Assembly: GCA_964614095.1 (NCBI GenBank) | Contig: CAZTJO010000011.1 | Location: forward strand, 1-56,571 | Reading direction: 5' to 3' | DNA: 56,571 nt | Source of the DNA: CAZWKX01 sp964614095 | Lineage (GTDB): Bacteria; Actinomycetota; Acidimicrobiia; Spongiisociales; UBA11373 | Shown: one piece after another, positions 1 to 7,916 of the stretch | Layout: each line of letters opens with the position of its first letter | Position numbering within the stretch: position 1 is the first letter of the stretch | Program-made: the position numbers and the translations under genes | Notes under the pieces: generated by a model | The model's input: the letters and a program-made list of their open reading frames with translations, nothing else | The model's database searches: none | What the model was told of the DNA's origin: nothing

Positions 1-2159
1 ATAGAACGTGTAGGTGGTGTTGACACCCACCGCGTCGCTCACCCTCACCTGATGATGACCCCGGTAGTCGCTCCACTCCCCGCTGCCGTCGTCGTAATGC
101 CAGGTGGGTGGCGTCAGATAGGTGTAGGTGGTGGTAACCGCCGGGTTGCTGGCGGTGGCCTCCTGGGTGAGGCTCATCACCTTCCACTTGTTCCACAACG
201 CCCAGCCTTCACCATCAAGGGGATGAATCGCACAAGCGGCGCGGGGCATGCGTCCCGCCGGGCCAATAGACGTCGTTGTTCGGGTCGTCGTCCATGTCGG
301 TGTCGGTACAGTCCGCCGACTTGCCATAGACGATGCTCACCTCACCGTTCAGCTCATTCAACAGACCATTGATGCGGGGCATCTTCTGTGCCGACACCAC
401 CCCACCGCCGGTGTCGGCCCGGCTGGGCAGCATCACATAGTCGAATTCCACCGGGTTGAGATGATTCGAACCCGACACGTCCTGCTTCTGGATGGCTTCC
501 AGCCACAGCTTCGGCTCACCATCACCCGGCGGCGGGAACGACTGCGACAGCAGCCAACGATCCACATCCACCCAGGAGGATCCCTGCTTGTACTGGGTGG
601 TGATCGCCCCCAACGCCTTGTGAGTGAAAAAGTTAGGTGACTGCTGCAGACACGAGCTGCCCTCCGGGCAATACAGATCCACCGGCACATCCGGGAACAG
701 GGTTCCGTCGAGCTTCTGCTCGAAGCTCATCGACCCGGCACGCTCCTCCCAAGTGTCACACTCGGCGTGACCCGGATCACAGCGGTACACGATCTCAAAA
801 TCGACCTGGGCGTGATGGTTCTTGCCCGGCCCATCCCCATAACGGATGTAATCCACGTGAGCGGCCCGCTCATAGATGGTGCGAACACTGGACTGGCCCG
901 CCAAGAAGTAGTTCTGCTCCTGGGAATAGTTGAAATACACCTTGTAGCCGTTCGGGTCGGTGATGCGCTCCAGATTCCACTGCCACGCCTTAGTACACGA
1001 ATAACCCGGATGGTCCTTACACCACTCGTACCCATCGGTGGGCGGCGAATACACCGGCACCGTCAAAGCCGAATTCGCCGACTTGCCGAACTCCATCACC
1101 AAACCATCAGGAGTGACCACCTCCCACCACTGACCATGCTTATCCCCATTCGAGGCGCCCTCATACAGCAGGAACTTCCACATCGAATCGTGCTCGGTGC
1201 GAAACACCCGAGCGTCACCCTCAACCCCCACCTCCACCAGCCGACCCCCCACACCCGACGCGTTCACCGTGAACACATCCTCCATCGGCGCGTAATCACC
1301 CGCCCCCGGACCACTCGAAGGCATCGTGGCGAACTGGCGGGAAATGAACCCCGGGTCATAATCCCAGCCCACACCCACCCACGACACCTGCGTATTCACA
1401 TCCGCAGTCAACCCATCCACCGAACCCGACGAATACGACAAAGCCACACTCGGCTCCGGCCCATAGAACGCCGGCGGCGCCGCAATCGCATACGACATCT
1501 CAAAATGGCCCGTATAAGTGCCCACCTGATAGTCCTGCAACAACGCCAACGGAGTCGCAGTGAAATCACCCCCCGGCCCCGACCCCGAAGAACTCAAGAT
1601 CAACATGCTCGAAGCAAGAGCCGACACCGCCGACAGATCACCAGCCGCCTCCAACTCGCCCGACCCCACCAGACGCTCCACCTCACCCGGCGGCATCACA
1701 CCCAACGTCGAACCGGCCTCACCCACCAAATCCACATCGGCCACCTCAAAGGTCAACCTGCGCGCCACGGTGTCATTCACCACCGGAATCTCAACCACAC
1801 GCCCACAACCCAAAACCCCCTCAGCGTCAAGGCCACAATCATCCACCCACACCATCACCAGACGATCCAACACACCCGCCGAATACCCCAACGGCACATC
1901 CGAATAATCCAAAACCACCNNNNNNNNNNNNNNNNNNNNNNNNNNNNNNNNNNNNNNNNNNNNNNNNNNNNNNNNNNNNNNNNNNNNNNNNNNNNNNNNN
2001 NNNNNNNNNNNNNNNNNNNTCAACATCCCCAGCCACCGACACCGGCAACGGCGATGCCAGGGCGAACACATCAGCCGCCGCCGGATCCTCCATCACCGCC
2101 GGCAGCAGCGCCGCCACCATCAACAACACACAAGTCAGGGAAACCCACCGGAACTTCAC
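1..2159 (-). CDS. RHS/SpvB-like secreted protein, partial, gapped and frameshifted
   Basis: Large secreted protein of the RHS/YD-repeat (SpvB-like) type; only the N-terminal part is in the window. The GTG start at 2159 gives a clear signal peptide (basic MKFR start, hydrophobic core, AAA before residue 30). After the N gap the protein shows Tyr/Trp/Gly-rich beta-repeat sequence (for example VSWVGVGWDYDPGF and NGYKVYFNYS), typical of proteins that form the RHS cocoon. The reading frame stops at 215, but the next frame continues in the same style to position 1 (WALWNKWKVMSLTQEA, then TTYTYLTPPTWHYDD). Removing one G from the GGGG at 243-246 joins the two frames. It is either an assembly indel or a genuine pseudogene. 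The toxic C-terminus and any immunity gene lie outside the window. Family call fairly secure; function unknown. Confidence 0.7.
1920..2019. other. assembly gap (100 N)
   Basis: Exactly 100 N, the conventional placeholder for a scaffold gap of unknown size, inside the N-terminal part of the RHS-like gene. The signal peptide frame before the gap and the protein frame after it cannot be joined reliably because the true gap length is unknown. Confidence 0.98.
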
Positions 2160-2300
2160 CGTACACCCCCAGGATCAGCCAGTTGGACGGCACCATAACC
2201 TGCCAATAGAGATGCCGCCAGCATCCAAACTGTGGAAATGCTTAGAGGGCTGCGACAGGCTCGGGAATACCCAATCCCACTGTGGTGGGAGATGTTCTCA

Positions 2301-2325
2301 CGCACCCCTTCCGTCACCGGCCTGC
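2301..2325. repeat. extragenic palindromic repeat, partial copy 1
   Basis: Shares the block CACCCCTTCCGTCACCGGCC with copies at 3577-3620 and 4889-4934, but diverges right after CCTGCG, so the palindrome is incomplete. It lies in the 2160-2438 gap between the RHS-like gene and the HEPN-like gene, where I see no gene or RNA. Confidence 0.6.
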
Positions 2326-2438
2326 GCGAGGGAACCGGTGCCGGTCAGGCCCGGCGACGCCAGGCGTGGCCGGCCGTGGCAAGACACGTCCATTCTTGTC
2401 TCAGCAGAGTCGGGCTCGCCGCCTGGCAGCCCAGAATG

Positions 2439-2843
2439 TCAAGTCGACGAGAAGACAAGACGCTCGGCGATCTTGACAAGCGCGTGAGCACTACGTACAG
2501 CAGTCTTGGCGTCACCCTTGCCGACGGGCGAAGCCTGGTACTGGGCCTTGTGTTTGATACCCAGCAGAGCAGTCAGCGCTTTCGATGCCTCGGCACCGCT
2601 GGGCCCGATGTCTCTCACAAGATCAGCGGCAGCCCGGTGGTCATCGCCAACAGCGTGCTTGCCGAGCCGTGCACAGCACATAGCGTCGGCAGCGGCAATC
2701 CCCGCCAGTACCGCATTCGATGCCGCCACTCGTCGACCTTCGGGATCGACATCATCAACATACAGATCGGCGACCTCAAGGAACTTACGCGCAGCCGAAA
2801 GGCGCTTGCGCGACTCCCCGGCAGCGCACGACCGAGTCTTCAC
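2439..2843 (-). CDS. HEPN-like helical protein, partner of the upstream nucleotidyltransferase
   Basis: Small (134 aa) alpha-helical protein. The GTG at 2843 overlaps the stop of the nucleotidyltransferase gene by 4 bp (GTGA), so the two are translationally coupled; a longer start at GTG 2873 is less likely. The pattern ADAMCCARLGKHAVGDDH followed by helices and IKHKAQY resembles small bacterial HEPN-domain proteins. In MNT/HEPN toxin-antitoxin modules the HEPN partner is an RNase toxin with an Arg-x4-6-His motif; here the spacing is different (Arg59, His63, His69), so nuclease activity cannot be assumed. Role as toxin is inferred from gene pairing. It could also be a small non-catalytic HEPN protein. 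Confidence 0.6.
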   Translation of the reverse strand: MKTRSCAAGESRKRLSAARKFLEVADLYVDDVDPEGRRVAASNAVLAGIAAADAMCCARLGKHAVGDDHRAAADLVRDIGPSGAEASKALTALLGIKHKAQYQASPVGKGDAKTAVRSAHALVKIAERLVFSST

Positions 2844-3448
2844 CGTGGTCGCCTCGCCGGGCGTTCCCCCCACAGGGTGATCGCCTCACGGGCAATCTCG
2901 CCGGCCAGCGGCTCATTCGAAGCCAGATACTCGCCAAGTTCGAAAGTGACGATCGACGCGGGGTTGCCGGTCCATGACCGAACTCGCTCACCCAGTCGAT
3001 CAATCTGCGACGTCCAATCGTCGCTGTGTGGATCGCAATCATCGGGCACCACGAGCACCATGTCGATATCACTCGAGGCATCACCTTCACCACGCACAAG
3101 CGAGCCGAACAGCGCGGCCCACTCAGGGCGAACAGCCCACGACTCAATCTCCGAAGTGGAACGCTGCCGCAGCGTTTCCTTCAATCCGCCCAGCAACTCC
3201 GCGATACCAGCAGCAACGTGATCCCTATTGAGCCAAAAGGAAGCGGACGGCGGATGATCCTCCCTGACCACCAACCCCTGCGCCACCAAGTAGCTCAGTG
3301 CGTCCGACACCCCCCGCTGCGAAGCCCTCCCCTGAAGCCGTCGAGCAAGACCCCTGCCGGACACTGGCTGATCAAGGCGAGCCAATGCTGCCAGCACAGC
3401 CAGGTGCAGCGTAGGGCTCAGCGATCGGGTCGGTTCTGCGATATTCAC
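2840..3448 (-). CDS. winged-helix plus MNT-type nucleotidyltransferase, probable antitoxin
   Basis: A 202-aa protein with two parts. Residues about 10-80 look like a winged-helix DNA-binding domain (GRGLARRLQGRASQRGVSDA recognition region, then a beta wing). Residues 115-129 carry the minimal nucleotidyltransferase signature GSLVRG...SDID, with the Gly-Ser and paired acidic residues needed for Mg-NTP binding. In MNT/HEPN systems this enzyme neutralises the HEPN toxin by adding nucleotides to it. The GTG start at 3448 sits just inside three operator-like repeats (3460-3518), and the DNA-binding domain makes autoregulation likely. The fused regulator is less usual than stand-alone MNT proteins. 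Nucleotidyltransferase fold is clear; the toxin-antitoxin role is inference. Confidence 0.7.
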   Translation of the reverse strand: MNIAEPTRSLSPTLHLAVLAALARLDQPVSGRGLARRLQGRASQRGVSDALSYLVAQGLVVREDHPPSASFWLNRDHVAAGIAELLGGLKETLRQRSTSEIESWAVRPEWAALFGSLVRGEGDASSDIDMVLVVPDDCDPHSDDWTSQIDRLGERVRSWTGNPASIVTFELGEYLASNEPLAGEIAREAITLWGERPARRPR

Positions 3449-3459
3449 ACAAGTCCCTT

Positions 3460-3518
3460 GAGCAACGAGTCACTCAATTGAGCAGCACAACGCTCATACG
3501 AGCAGCTTAGTGCTCATA
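3460..3518. promoter_or_regulatory. three 20-bp-spaced operator-like repeats
   Basis: Three 19-bp units start at 3460, 3480 and 3500, exactly 20 bp apart: GAGCAAC-N5-ACTCAAT, GAGCAGC-N5-GCTCATA and GAGCAGC-N5-GCTCATA. Each has an inner inverted repeat (GAGC...GCTC; degenerate in the first). Two-turn spacing places all three on the same DNA face, as expected for cooperative binding. The third overlaps the predicted -10 of the minus-strand promoter. Likely target of the winged-helix domain encoded directly downstream. Confidence 0.6.
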
Positions 3519-3531
3519 GGCCTTTTGTCAA
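3504..3531 (-). promoter_or_regulatory. predicted promoter of the nucleotidyltransferase/HEPN-like pair
   Basis: On the minus strand a perfect -35 TTGACA (3531-3526) is followed after 16 bp by TAAGCT (3509-3504). Transcription would start near 3498, leaving about 50 nt of leader that contains the operator-like repeats. The -10 is weak. Confidence 0.4.
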
Positions 3532-3576
3532 TACTTGAGCCACCTGCGGGCCCGATCTGTTCCCACTGTGGAAGGC

Positions 3577-3620
3577 GCACCCCTTCCGTCACCGGCCTGC
3601 GGCCGGCGCCACCTTCCCCT
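3577..3620. repeat. extragenic palindromic repeat, copy 2
   Basis: Near-identical over 44 bp to 4889-4934. The core ACCGGCC-TGC-GGCCGG can form a short GC-rich hairpin, followed by CCCC-TTC-GGGG. It lies in the 3519-3707 spacer between the nucleotidyltransferase/HEPN-like promoter and the lipoprotein gene; no gene seen there. REP-like, or a terminator-like structure for the flanking convergent ends. Confidence 0.65.
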
Positions 3621-3707
3621 TCGGGGCAAGGAGTGTCACCCCCCAACCGCTCGCGGCGAAGCCGCTCGAATCCTCGCCTCAAGCGGTAGCCGGACTACGG
3701 TGCGGGC

Positions 3708-4841
3708 TCAGTCGACAGCGTCCTCATCCTCAGCCATCTCCAGCCAGTCGTAATAGCGGGTCAAGGCATCGTCGATGCCGAACTGCCAGAGTGCCACGAA
3801 CTCGGAGGTCGAAGTCACGCCGTCCGTGGCATCCTGAACAACGTAGACATCCTCGGCCCGCAGCCAGTCCACGTCTTCCTGGTTGTAGTGATCGGCGATG
3901 ACCCCCAGGTACTCGGCGGCCAGCAGCAGCTCCTGGGCAGCAAACTCCCCGTAGAACACTTGACGGTTGTCGAAGAGCCAACCGGGATCCTCTTCGTGCC
4001 CCTGAATGGCTGCGTCGGCGATCAGCCACTCGTTGCCGAGCAGCACGCAGAAGAGACCCACGGCTGCGTCCAGATCGGCAGCTATCGGCTCCAGCTGGGT
4101 CGTGGGCTCGAACTGTCCCGTGCCGGTGATGGCATCCACCTCTTCGGCCCAGGCGTCGGCACGCTGCCAGCCCTCCTGCAGCGCCTCCTCCCCGATGACA
4201 ACTGAGCGCTCAGGCTCCGGCAGCAACATGAAGACACTCATGCTCACCGGCTCAGGCTCATCGCTGAAGACAATCGTCTGACCATCCCAGCTGGCAAACA
4301 CCGATGCGTCGTCGCTGGTATCGAGGCCCACACCGTGGTTGTACACGACAACCCCGAACGGCTGCCCCAGAAAGGCCCGAAACCCCATCAGAGTGCGCTG
4401 GTGATTGACGAAGAGCAACGCATGAATATGCCCGGTGGTGCCCTCGACCTCGGTGAAAGCAGTGGGAACGAGCGGCGTCCACGAGGCAAACAGAATCCCG
4501 GTGCCGATGAGGTTCACGGTGGATTCGCCCAGCTCCGTCTCATACACGATGCCGAGCCGGTCGACCTGAAGATCACCTTCAACAGCCTCGAGCATGACGG
4601 CAACCTTCTTATCGACGGCGCATGAGGAATCGGCGACGGCCGCAATAGCCGCGTCGAGCTCCTCCGAAGGGCTCATCTCCGGCACCGTCGTCGAAGTAGT
4701 GGACGTGCTGGTGGTTGTCGAGCTGGTCGGGCTCGCCGTGATGGTTGCCGCCTCCAGCGTTGTTGTCACTGCGCCCCCGCCACTGCACGCCGCAGCCACC
4801 AGCATCAATAGACCCAGAAGAACGGCGCTGTGTCGCCGCAT
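3708..4841 (-). CDS. predicted lipoprotein of unknown function
   Basis: A 377-aa protein with an N-terminal lipoprotein signal (basic MRRH, hydrophobic LLGLLMLV, lipobox AAAC at about residues 16-19), then a Thr/Ser-rich linker (about residues 25-55) typical of actinobacterial surface lipoproteins. The mature part is acidic and shows no family I recognise. ATG 4841 is chosen over GTG 4850 because a GGAGGGG ribosome-binding site sits 8 bp upstream of the ATG. Stands alone, between two copies of an extragenic repeat. Confidence 0.75.
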   Translation of the reverse strand: MRRHSAVLLGLLMLVAAACSGGGAVTTTLEAATITASPTSSTTTSTSTTSTTVPEMSPSEELDAAIAAVADSSCAVDKKVAVMLEAVEGDLQVDRLGIVYETELGESTVNLIGTGILFASWTPLVPTAFTEVEGTTGHIHALLFVNHQRTLMGFRAFLGQPFGVVVYNHGVGLDTSDDASVFASWDGQTIVFSDEPEPVSMSVFMLLPEPERSVVIGEEALQEGWQRADAWAEEVDAITGTGQFEPTTQLEPIAADLDAAVGLFCVLLGNEWLIADAAIQGHEEDPGWLFDNRQVFYGEFAAQELLLAAEYLGVIADHYNQEDVDWLRAEDVYVVQDATDGVTSTSEFVALWQFGIDDALTRYYDWLEMAEDEDAVD

Positions 4842-4888
4842 CGTTCCCACCCCTCCCCGTGTTTCCCCCTGGAACCTAGCGGGAAGAA

Positions 4889-4934
4889 CGCACCCCTTCC
4901 GTCACCGGCCTGCGGCCGGTGCCACCTTCCCCTG
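4889..4934. repeat. extragenic palindromic repeat, copy 3
   Basis: Most complete copy: CACCCCTTCCGTCACCGGCC then TGC then GGCCGGTGCC. The 7-bp arms ACCGGCC and GGCCGGT are perfect inverted repeats around TGC. Lies between the lipoprotein start and the tRNA-Ala terminator. Confidence 0.65.
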
Positions 4935-4951
4935 AGGTGAAGGCACGGAAA

Positions 4952-4983
4952 CGCGTCTCCCCCATTGATACGGGGGAGGCGCG
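4952..4983 (-). terminator. terminator-like hairpin behind tRNA-Ala
   Basis: A 12-bp stem (one G-U pair) between 4952-4963 and 4972-4983 with an 8-nt loop, starting 8 bp past the tRNA-Ala 3' end and followed on the minus strand by TTTCC. Position and strength suit an intrinsic terminator, although the T tract is short. Confidence 0.55.
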
Positions 4984-4991
4984 GAGGCAAG

Positions 4992-5065
4992 TGGAGGTGA
5001 GGGGATTTGAACCCCTGACTTCTTCCGTGCGAGGGAAGCGCTCTGCCGGACTGAGCTACACCCCC
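4992..5065 (-). tRNA. tRNA-Ala (CGC)
   Basis: Complete 74-nt cloverleaf on the minus strand. The acceptor stem GGGGGTG pairs with CACCTCC and contains the G3-U70 wobble that identifies alanine tRNAs. D-stem GCTC/GAGC, anticodon stem CTTCC/GGAAG with loop CTCGCAC (anticodon CGC, codon GCG), T-arm AGGGG-TTCAAAT-CCCCT, discriminator A. CCA is not encoded. Confidence 0.97.
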
Positions 5066-5142
5066 AGAGCGGCCCAGAGTGTACTCGGCCCAGGACCCTC
5101 CCACCCGCCGCCAAATTGCATCCTGTGACGCCTCAGGCAAAC

Positions 5143-5180
5143 GTAACCCGACCGCAACAAACCGGAAACGGGACCGCAAT
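5143..5180 (+). promoter_or_regulatory. GlnR-box-like array upstream of amt
   Basis: Four pentamers, GTAAC (5143), GCAAC (5154), GAAAC (5165) and GCAAT (5176), follow each other at exactly 11-bp steps. This is the layout of the actinobacterial GlnR box (GTnAC-n6-GaAAC repeated), and the next gene is an ammonium transporter, the classic GlnR target. The last pentamer ends 44 bp before the start codon. No glnR gene is in the window. Confidence 0.6.
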
Positions 5181-5224
5181 CAATCCATGTGAACCTCCCC
5201 CAACCCATCCAGAGGAGGTCCACA

Positions 5225-6664
5225 ATGGCTGCGGGGGATGTTGCCTGGGTTCTGATCAGCTCGGCGCTGGTGCTGTTCATGACCCCAGGCCTCGCCCTCT
5301 TCTACGGCGGCATGGTGCGCTCCAAAAACGTGCTCAACATGCTGCTGATGAACTTCTTCGCCATCTCGATCGTCACCGTGGTGTGGACCACCATCGGCTA
5401 CACCCTGGCGTTCGCCGACGGCAGCGGGTTCATCGGCAGCTTTGACAACACGTTCCTGGCCAAGGTGTCGTCGGGTGAGAGCTTGCTGTTCGTCATGTTC
5501 CAGATGACGTTCGCCATCATCACGCCGGCTCTCATCTCGGGAGCGGTGGCCGAGCGCATGAAGTTCTCCGCCTGGGTGCTGTTCACCGGCCTCTGGGCCG
5601 CCATCGTCTACCCGATCGTGGCCCACTGGGCCTGGAACGGATGGCTCACCGACCTGGGCGTGCTCGACTTCGCCGGAGGCCTCGTTGTGCACATCAACGC
5701 CGGTGCCGCCGCCCTCGCCGTCATCCTGGTGCTCAAGCCCCGCCGCGGCTTCGGCGCCGAGGCCATCCGGCCCCATTCTCTGCCCCTCACCCTGCTGGGA
5801 ACGGGCATCCTGTGGGTGGGCTGGTTCGGCTTCAACGCCGGGTCGGCCTTCGCCGCCGACGGCATCGCCATCAACGCCATCATCACCACCCAGATCGGAG
5901 CCGCCCTGGGCGCGCTGGGCTGGGTGCTGGCCGAGTGGCACAAGACCGGCGCGCCCACCACCCTCGGGGCCGCGTCGGGCGCCGTGGCCGGCCTGGTGGC
6001 CATCACACCGGCCGCCGGCTTTGTGGGACCACAGGCTGCGTTCGCCTTCGGCCTCGCAGCCGGAGTGCTCTGCCACCTGGCGGTCTCACTGAAGTTCCGC
6101 TTCAACTACGACGACTCCCTCGATGTGGTCGGAGTGCACCTGGTGGGCGGCATCGTCGGATCGATCCTGCTGGGCGTGTTCGCCCAGGCATCGGTGAACC
6201 CCGCCGGCGCCGACGGACTCTTCTACGGCTCCGCCGACCTGCTGTGGAAACAGGGCGTCGCCGTGGCCGCAGTAGCCGCCTTCTCCCTGGCCGCCACCTG
6301 GCTGATCGCCAAGTTCGTCGACGTTACCGTCGGGCTCCGTGCCGACGAACGTGAGGAGATCGACGGCCTGGATATCACCATGCACGAAGAACGCGCCTAC
6401 AACCTCAGTGACGTCACAAACCGCACAATCGAGGCCAATCGGCAGGATCCGAACAGCTGGGTCCCCGCCGCCTCTCAGCTCAACAACAACCACCATCGCA
6501 GCGTCGTCGAGGTGCACACCCGGGATAGTGCCGGGCTCCTTGCCGACTTTGTTGCGGCCTGGGACGCCGGGGACATCGAGGTGCACCTGGCCAAGGTCAA
6601 CGGCTCCAGCAAAGAAGAGGCGGTCGATGTCGTCCGCTTCAGCCGCAACGGGCGGCGAGCATGA
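5225..6664 (+). CDS. amt: ammonium transporter Amt with C-terminal ACT-like domain
   Basis: A 479-aa Amt/MEP/Rh family channel that conducts ammonium across the membrane. About eleven hydrophobic segments fill residues 5-385, with the family signature DFAGGLVVHINAG (first pore histidine) and DVVGVHLVGG (second pore histidine). ATG 5225 follows AGAGGAGG at the right distance, so the upstream in-frame ATG at 5189 is not used. Unusual: after the normal cytoplasmic tail (LDITMHEERAY) the protein continues about 70 residues. Residues 426-474 (VVEVHTRDSAGLLADFVAAW, then DIEVHLAKV and AVDVVRF) match the ACT domain pattern of the nitrogen sensor GlnD. That could let glutamine or another small ligand gate transport directly. 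No PII (glnK/glnB) or glnD gene lies nearby. Amt assignment is certain; the ACT call is pattern-based. Confidence 0.95.
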   Translation: MAAGDVAWVLISSALVLFMTPGLALFYGGMVRSKNVLNMLLMNFFAISIVTVVWTTIGYTLAFADGSGFIGSFDNTFLAKVSSGESLLFVMFQMTFAIITPALISGAVAERMKFSAWVLFTGLWAAIVYPIVAHWAWNGWLTDLGVLDFAGGLVVHINAGAAALAVILVLKPRRGFGAEAIRPHSLPLTLLGTGILWVGWFGFNAGSAFAADGIAINAIITTQIGAALGALGWVLAEWHKTGAPTTLGAASGAVAGLVAITPAAGFVGPQAAFAFGLAAGVLCHLAVSLKFRFNYDDSLDVVGVHLVGGIVGSILLGVFAQASVNPAGADGLFYGSADLLWKQGVAVAAVAAFSLAATWLIAKFVDVTVGLRADEREEIDGLDITMHEERAYNLSDVTNRTIEANRQDPNSWVPAASQLNNNHHRSVVEVHTRDSAGLLADFVAAWDAGDIEVHLAKVNGSSKEEAVDVVRFSRNGRRA

Positions 6665-6728
6665 CGATCATCAATCAGTGCGGCGCCTGGAGGGCCGGAT
6701 TCGGACCTGAGCGCCTGGGAGCCCGGCC

Positions 6729-7346
6729 CTACTCGCCGGCGAGTTGGCGGCGCAGCCGCTCCTGCACCACGGTGGTGGTCAGGTCGGCGCGGCTGCGCTC
6801 GACGAGAGCCCGGGTCACGTCGGTGGTGCGGCGCAGACCCCCGGTCATGCCATCGGGGTAGTCGAGATCGGCAAGCAGCTCGAGAATGGTCTCCATAACC
6901 TCAAGCGAACGCTCGGCTTCGTCCATGTCGCCCTGGCGCAGCTTGTCGAGCAAACGACGGCGCATCTCGCCGGCAGCCTCACCCAAACCATTGAGATAGG
7001 GCGCGGAGTCGACGCCGATATCGGCCGGCAGCGGGATGGGCTCATCTGCGGACAGTGCCGCGGTGAGGCGGGCCTCGGCATACTCCTTGGTGGCATCGGA
7101 TACGAAGCCGGTGTGGCGGATGTCGGGATGGCCGGCCAGGGCCGCCTCGGTCTCGGCCATGAGGCCTGCCGCTTCGACCATCAGCTCCTCGGCCTTTTCC
7201 CGCTCGCCGCGGTGCAGGGCGCGAATAGCGTTGGCCGACAGGCGGATGATGCGCCTGCTGTTGGTGAGGCCAACTTCACGAGCGGCGTACTTGTCGTCAA
7301 GGTCACGCCGCACCGCATTCGACAGAGGCTCCAGATCGGGTCTCAT
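6729..7346 (-). CDS. translin family protein
   Basis: A 205-aa all-alpha protein with the translin pattern: RLSANAIRALHRGE near the N-terminus, then a helix pair, DATKEYAEARL, YLNGLGEAAGEMRRRLLDKL, and a C-terminal DYPDGMTGGLRRTTDVTRAL ending in ERSRADLT. Eukaryotic translin binds single-stranded nucleic acid and with TRAX forms the RNase C3PO; prokaryotic homologues are known mainly from archaea and some bacteria. It begins 12 bp after the glpR-like gene on the same strand, so it is probably the last gene of the plsY-galU-glp operon. RNA or DNA binding is inferred from the family; no specific function can be given. Confidence 0.8.
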   Translation of the reverse strand: MRPDLEPLSNAVRRDLDDKYAAREVGLTNSRRIIRLSANAIRALHRGEREKAEELMVEAAGLMAETEAALAGHPDIRHTGFVSDATKEYAEARLTAALSADEPIPLPADIGVDSAPYLNGLGEAAGEMRRRLLDKLRQGDMDEAERSLEVMETILELLADLDYPDGMTGGLRRTTDVTRALVERSRADLTTTVVQERLRRQLAGE

Positions 7347-7358
7347 GGGATCCGCCGG

Positions 7359-7838
7359 TTAGTAGGAAACCATCCGCATCTCATCCGGCGGCCCTTCGGC
7401 CAGCGGCGAGGAGCGGAAGCGGGTTGTCGCCTGGCGCTGCTTGATCTGCAGCAGCACTGCGATGTACACGGCAAGCGCCACATCGACAACCAGCGTGACG
7501 CCCAGCAGCACCAAGTTTCCGGTGACGATGGCCCCAACGAGGGTGGCGACGGCGGCGATCATCAGCAGGATGAGCGCGGTGCGGCGCCGGGCCAGCACCT
7601 GCTCGCGCTGCAGATTTGACATCGCCATCGACGGGGACATGGTCACCGACGCCGACATCGCCGGTGCAGCAGACTCCGGCATGGACGACACGCTCGTGGC
7701 AGCGGGCGTCGCCGGCCTCACCTCGCCGCCCGAATCGGTTGTCTCACCCATGGGGGTCTCCCTCCTGGAACTCATGGCCGACGGAAGAACGAACGCCGCC
7801 CATACTCCTACAAGCAGGATAAAGAGGATTATCTCCAT
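7359..7838 (-). CDS. GlpR/SepX-like three-segment membrane protein
   Basis: A 159-aa membrane protein: one N-terminal transmembrane helix (residues 3-20, FILLVGVWAAFVLP), a Ser/Pro/Thr/Ala-rich cytoplasmic linker (25-80), then an Arg-rich LARRRTAL motif leading into a two-helix membrane hairpin (87-105 and 108-131). This is the layout of the actinobacterial family that includes M. tuberculosis Rv0996, Streptomyces SepX and Corynebacterium GlpR, the membrane receptor for the gephyrin/MoeA-like division protein Glp. Sequence identity is low in this family, so the call depends on topology plus context: a galU-moeA pair lies just upstream in the same operon, as in corynebacteria and mycobacteria. 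Likely role: anchor of a division or polar-growth complex. Confidence 0.6.
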   Translation of the reverse strand: MEIILFILLVGVWAAFVLPSAMSSRRETPMGETTDSGGEVRPATPAATSVSSMPESAAPAMSASVTMSPSMAMSNLQREQVLARRRTALILLMIAAVATLVGAIVTGNLVLLGVTLVVDVALAVYIAVLLQIKQRQATTRFRSSPLAEGPPDEMRMVSY

Positions 7839-7916
7839 GGGAGGATCGACGCACTCCGACTAGACCTGAAGTGAAAGCCTAGGACGTCGGCTGCCCAGGT
7901 CAAGGTACCGATTGGC

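Noticed and set aside
767..2209. Long plus-strand ORF (480 aa) opposite the RHS-like gene
   Set aside because: Pure antisense shadow of the minus-strand protein; low-complexity His/Arg/Pro sequence and spans the N gap.
5180..6076. 298-aa minus-strand ORF opposite amt
   Set aside because: Antisense of a clear membrane transporter; Gly/Glu/His-rich composition with no domain.
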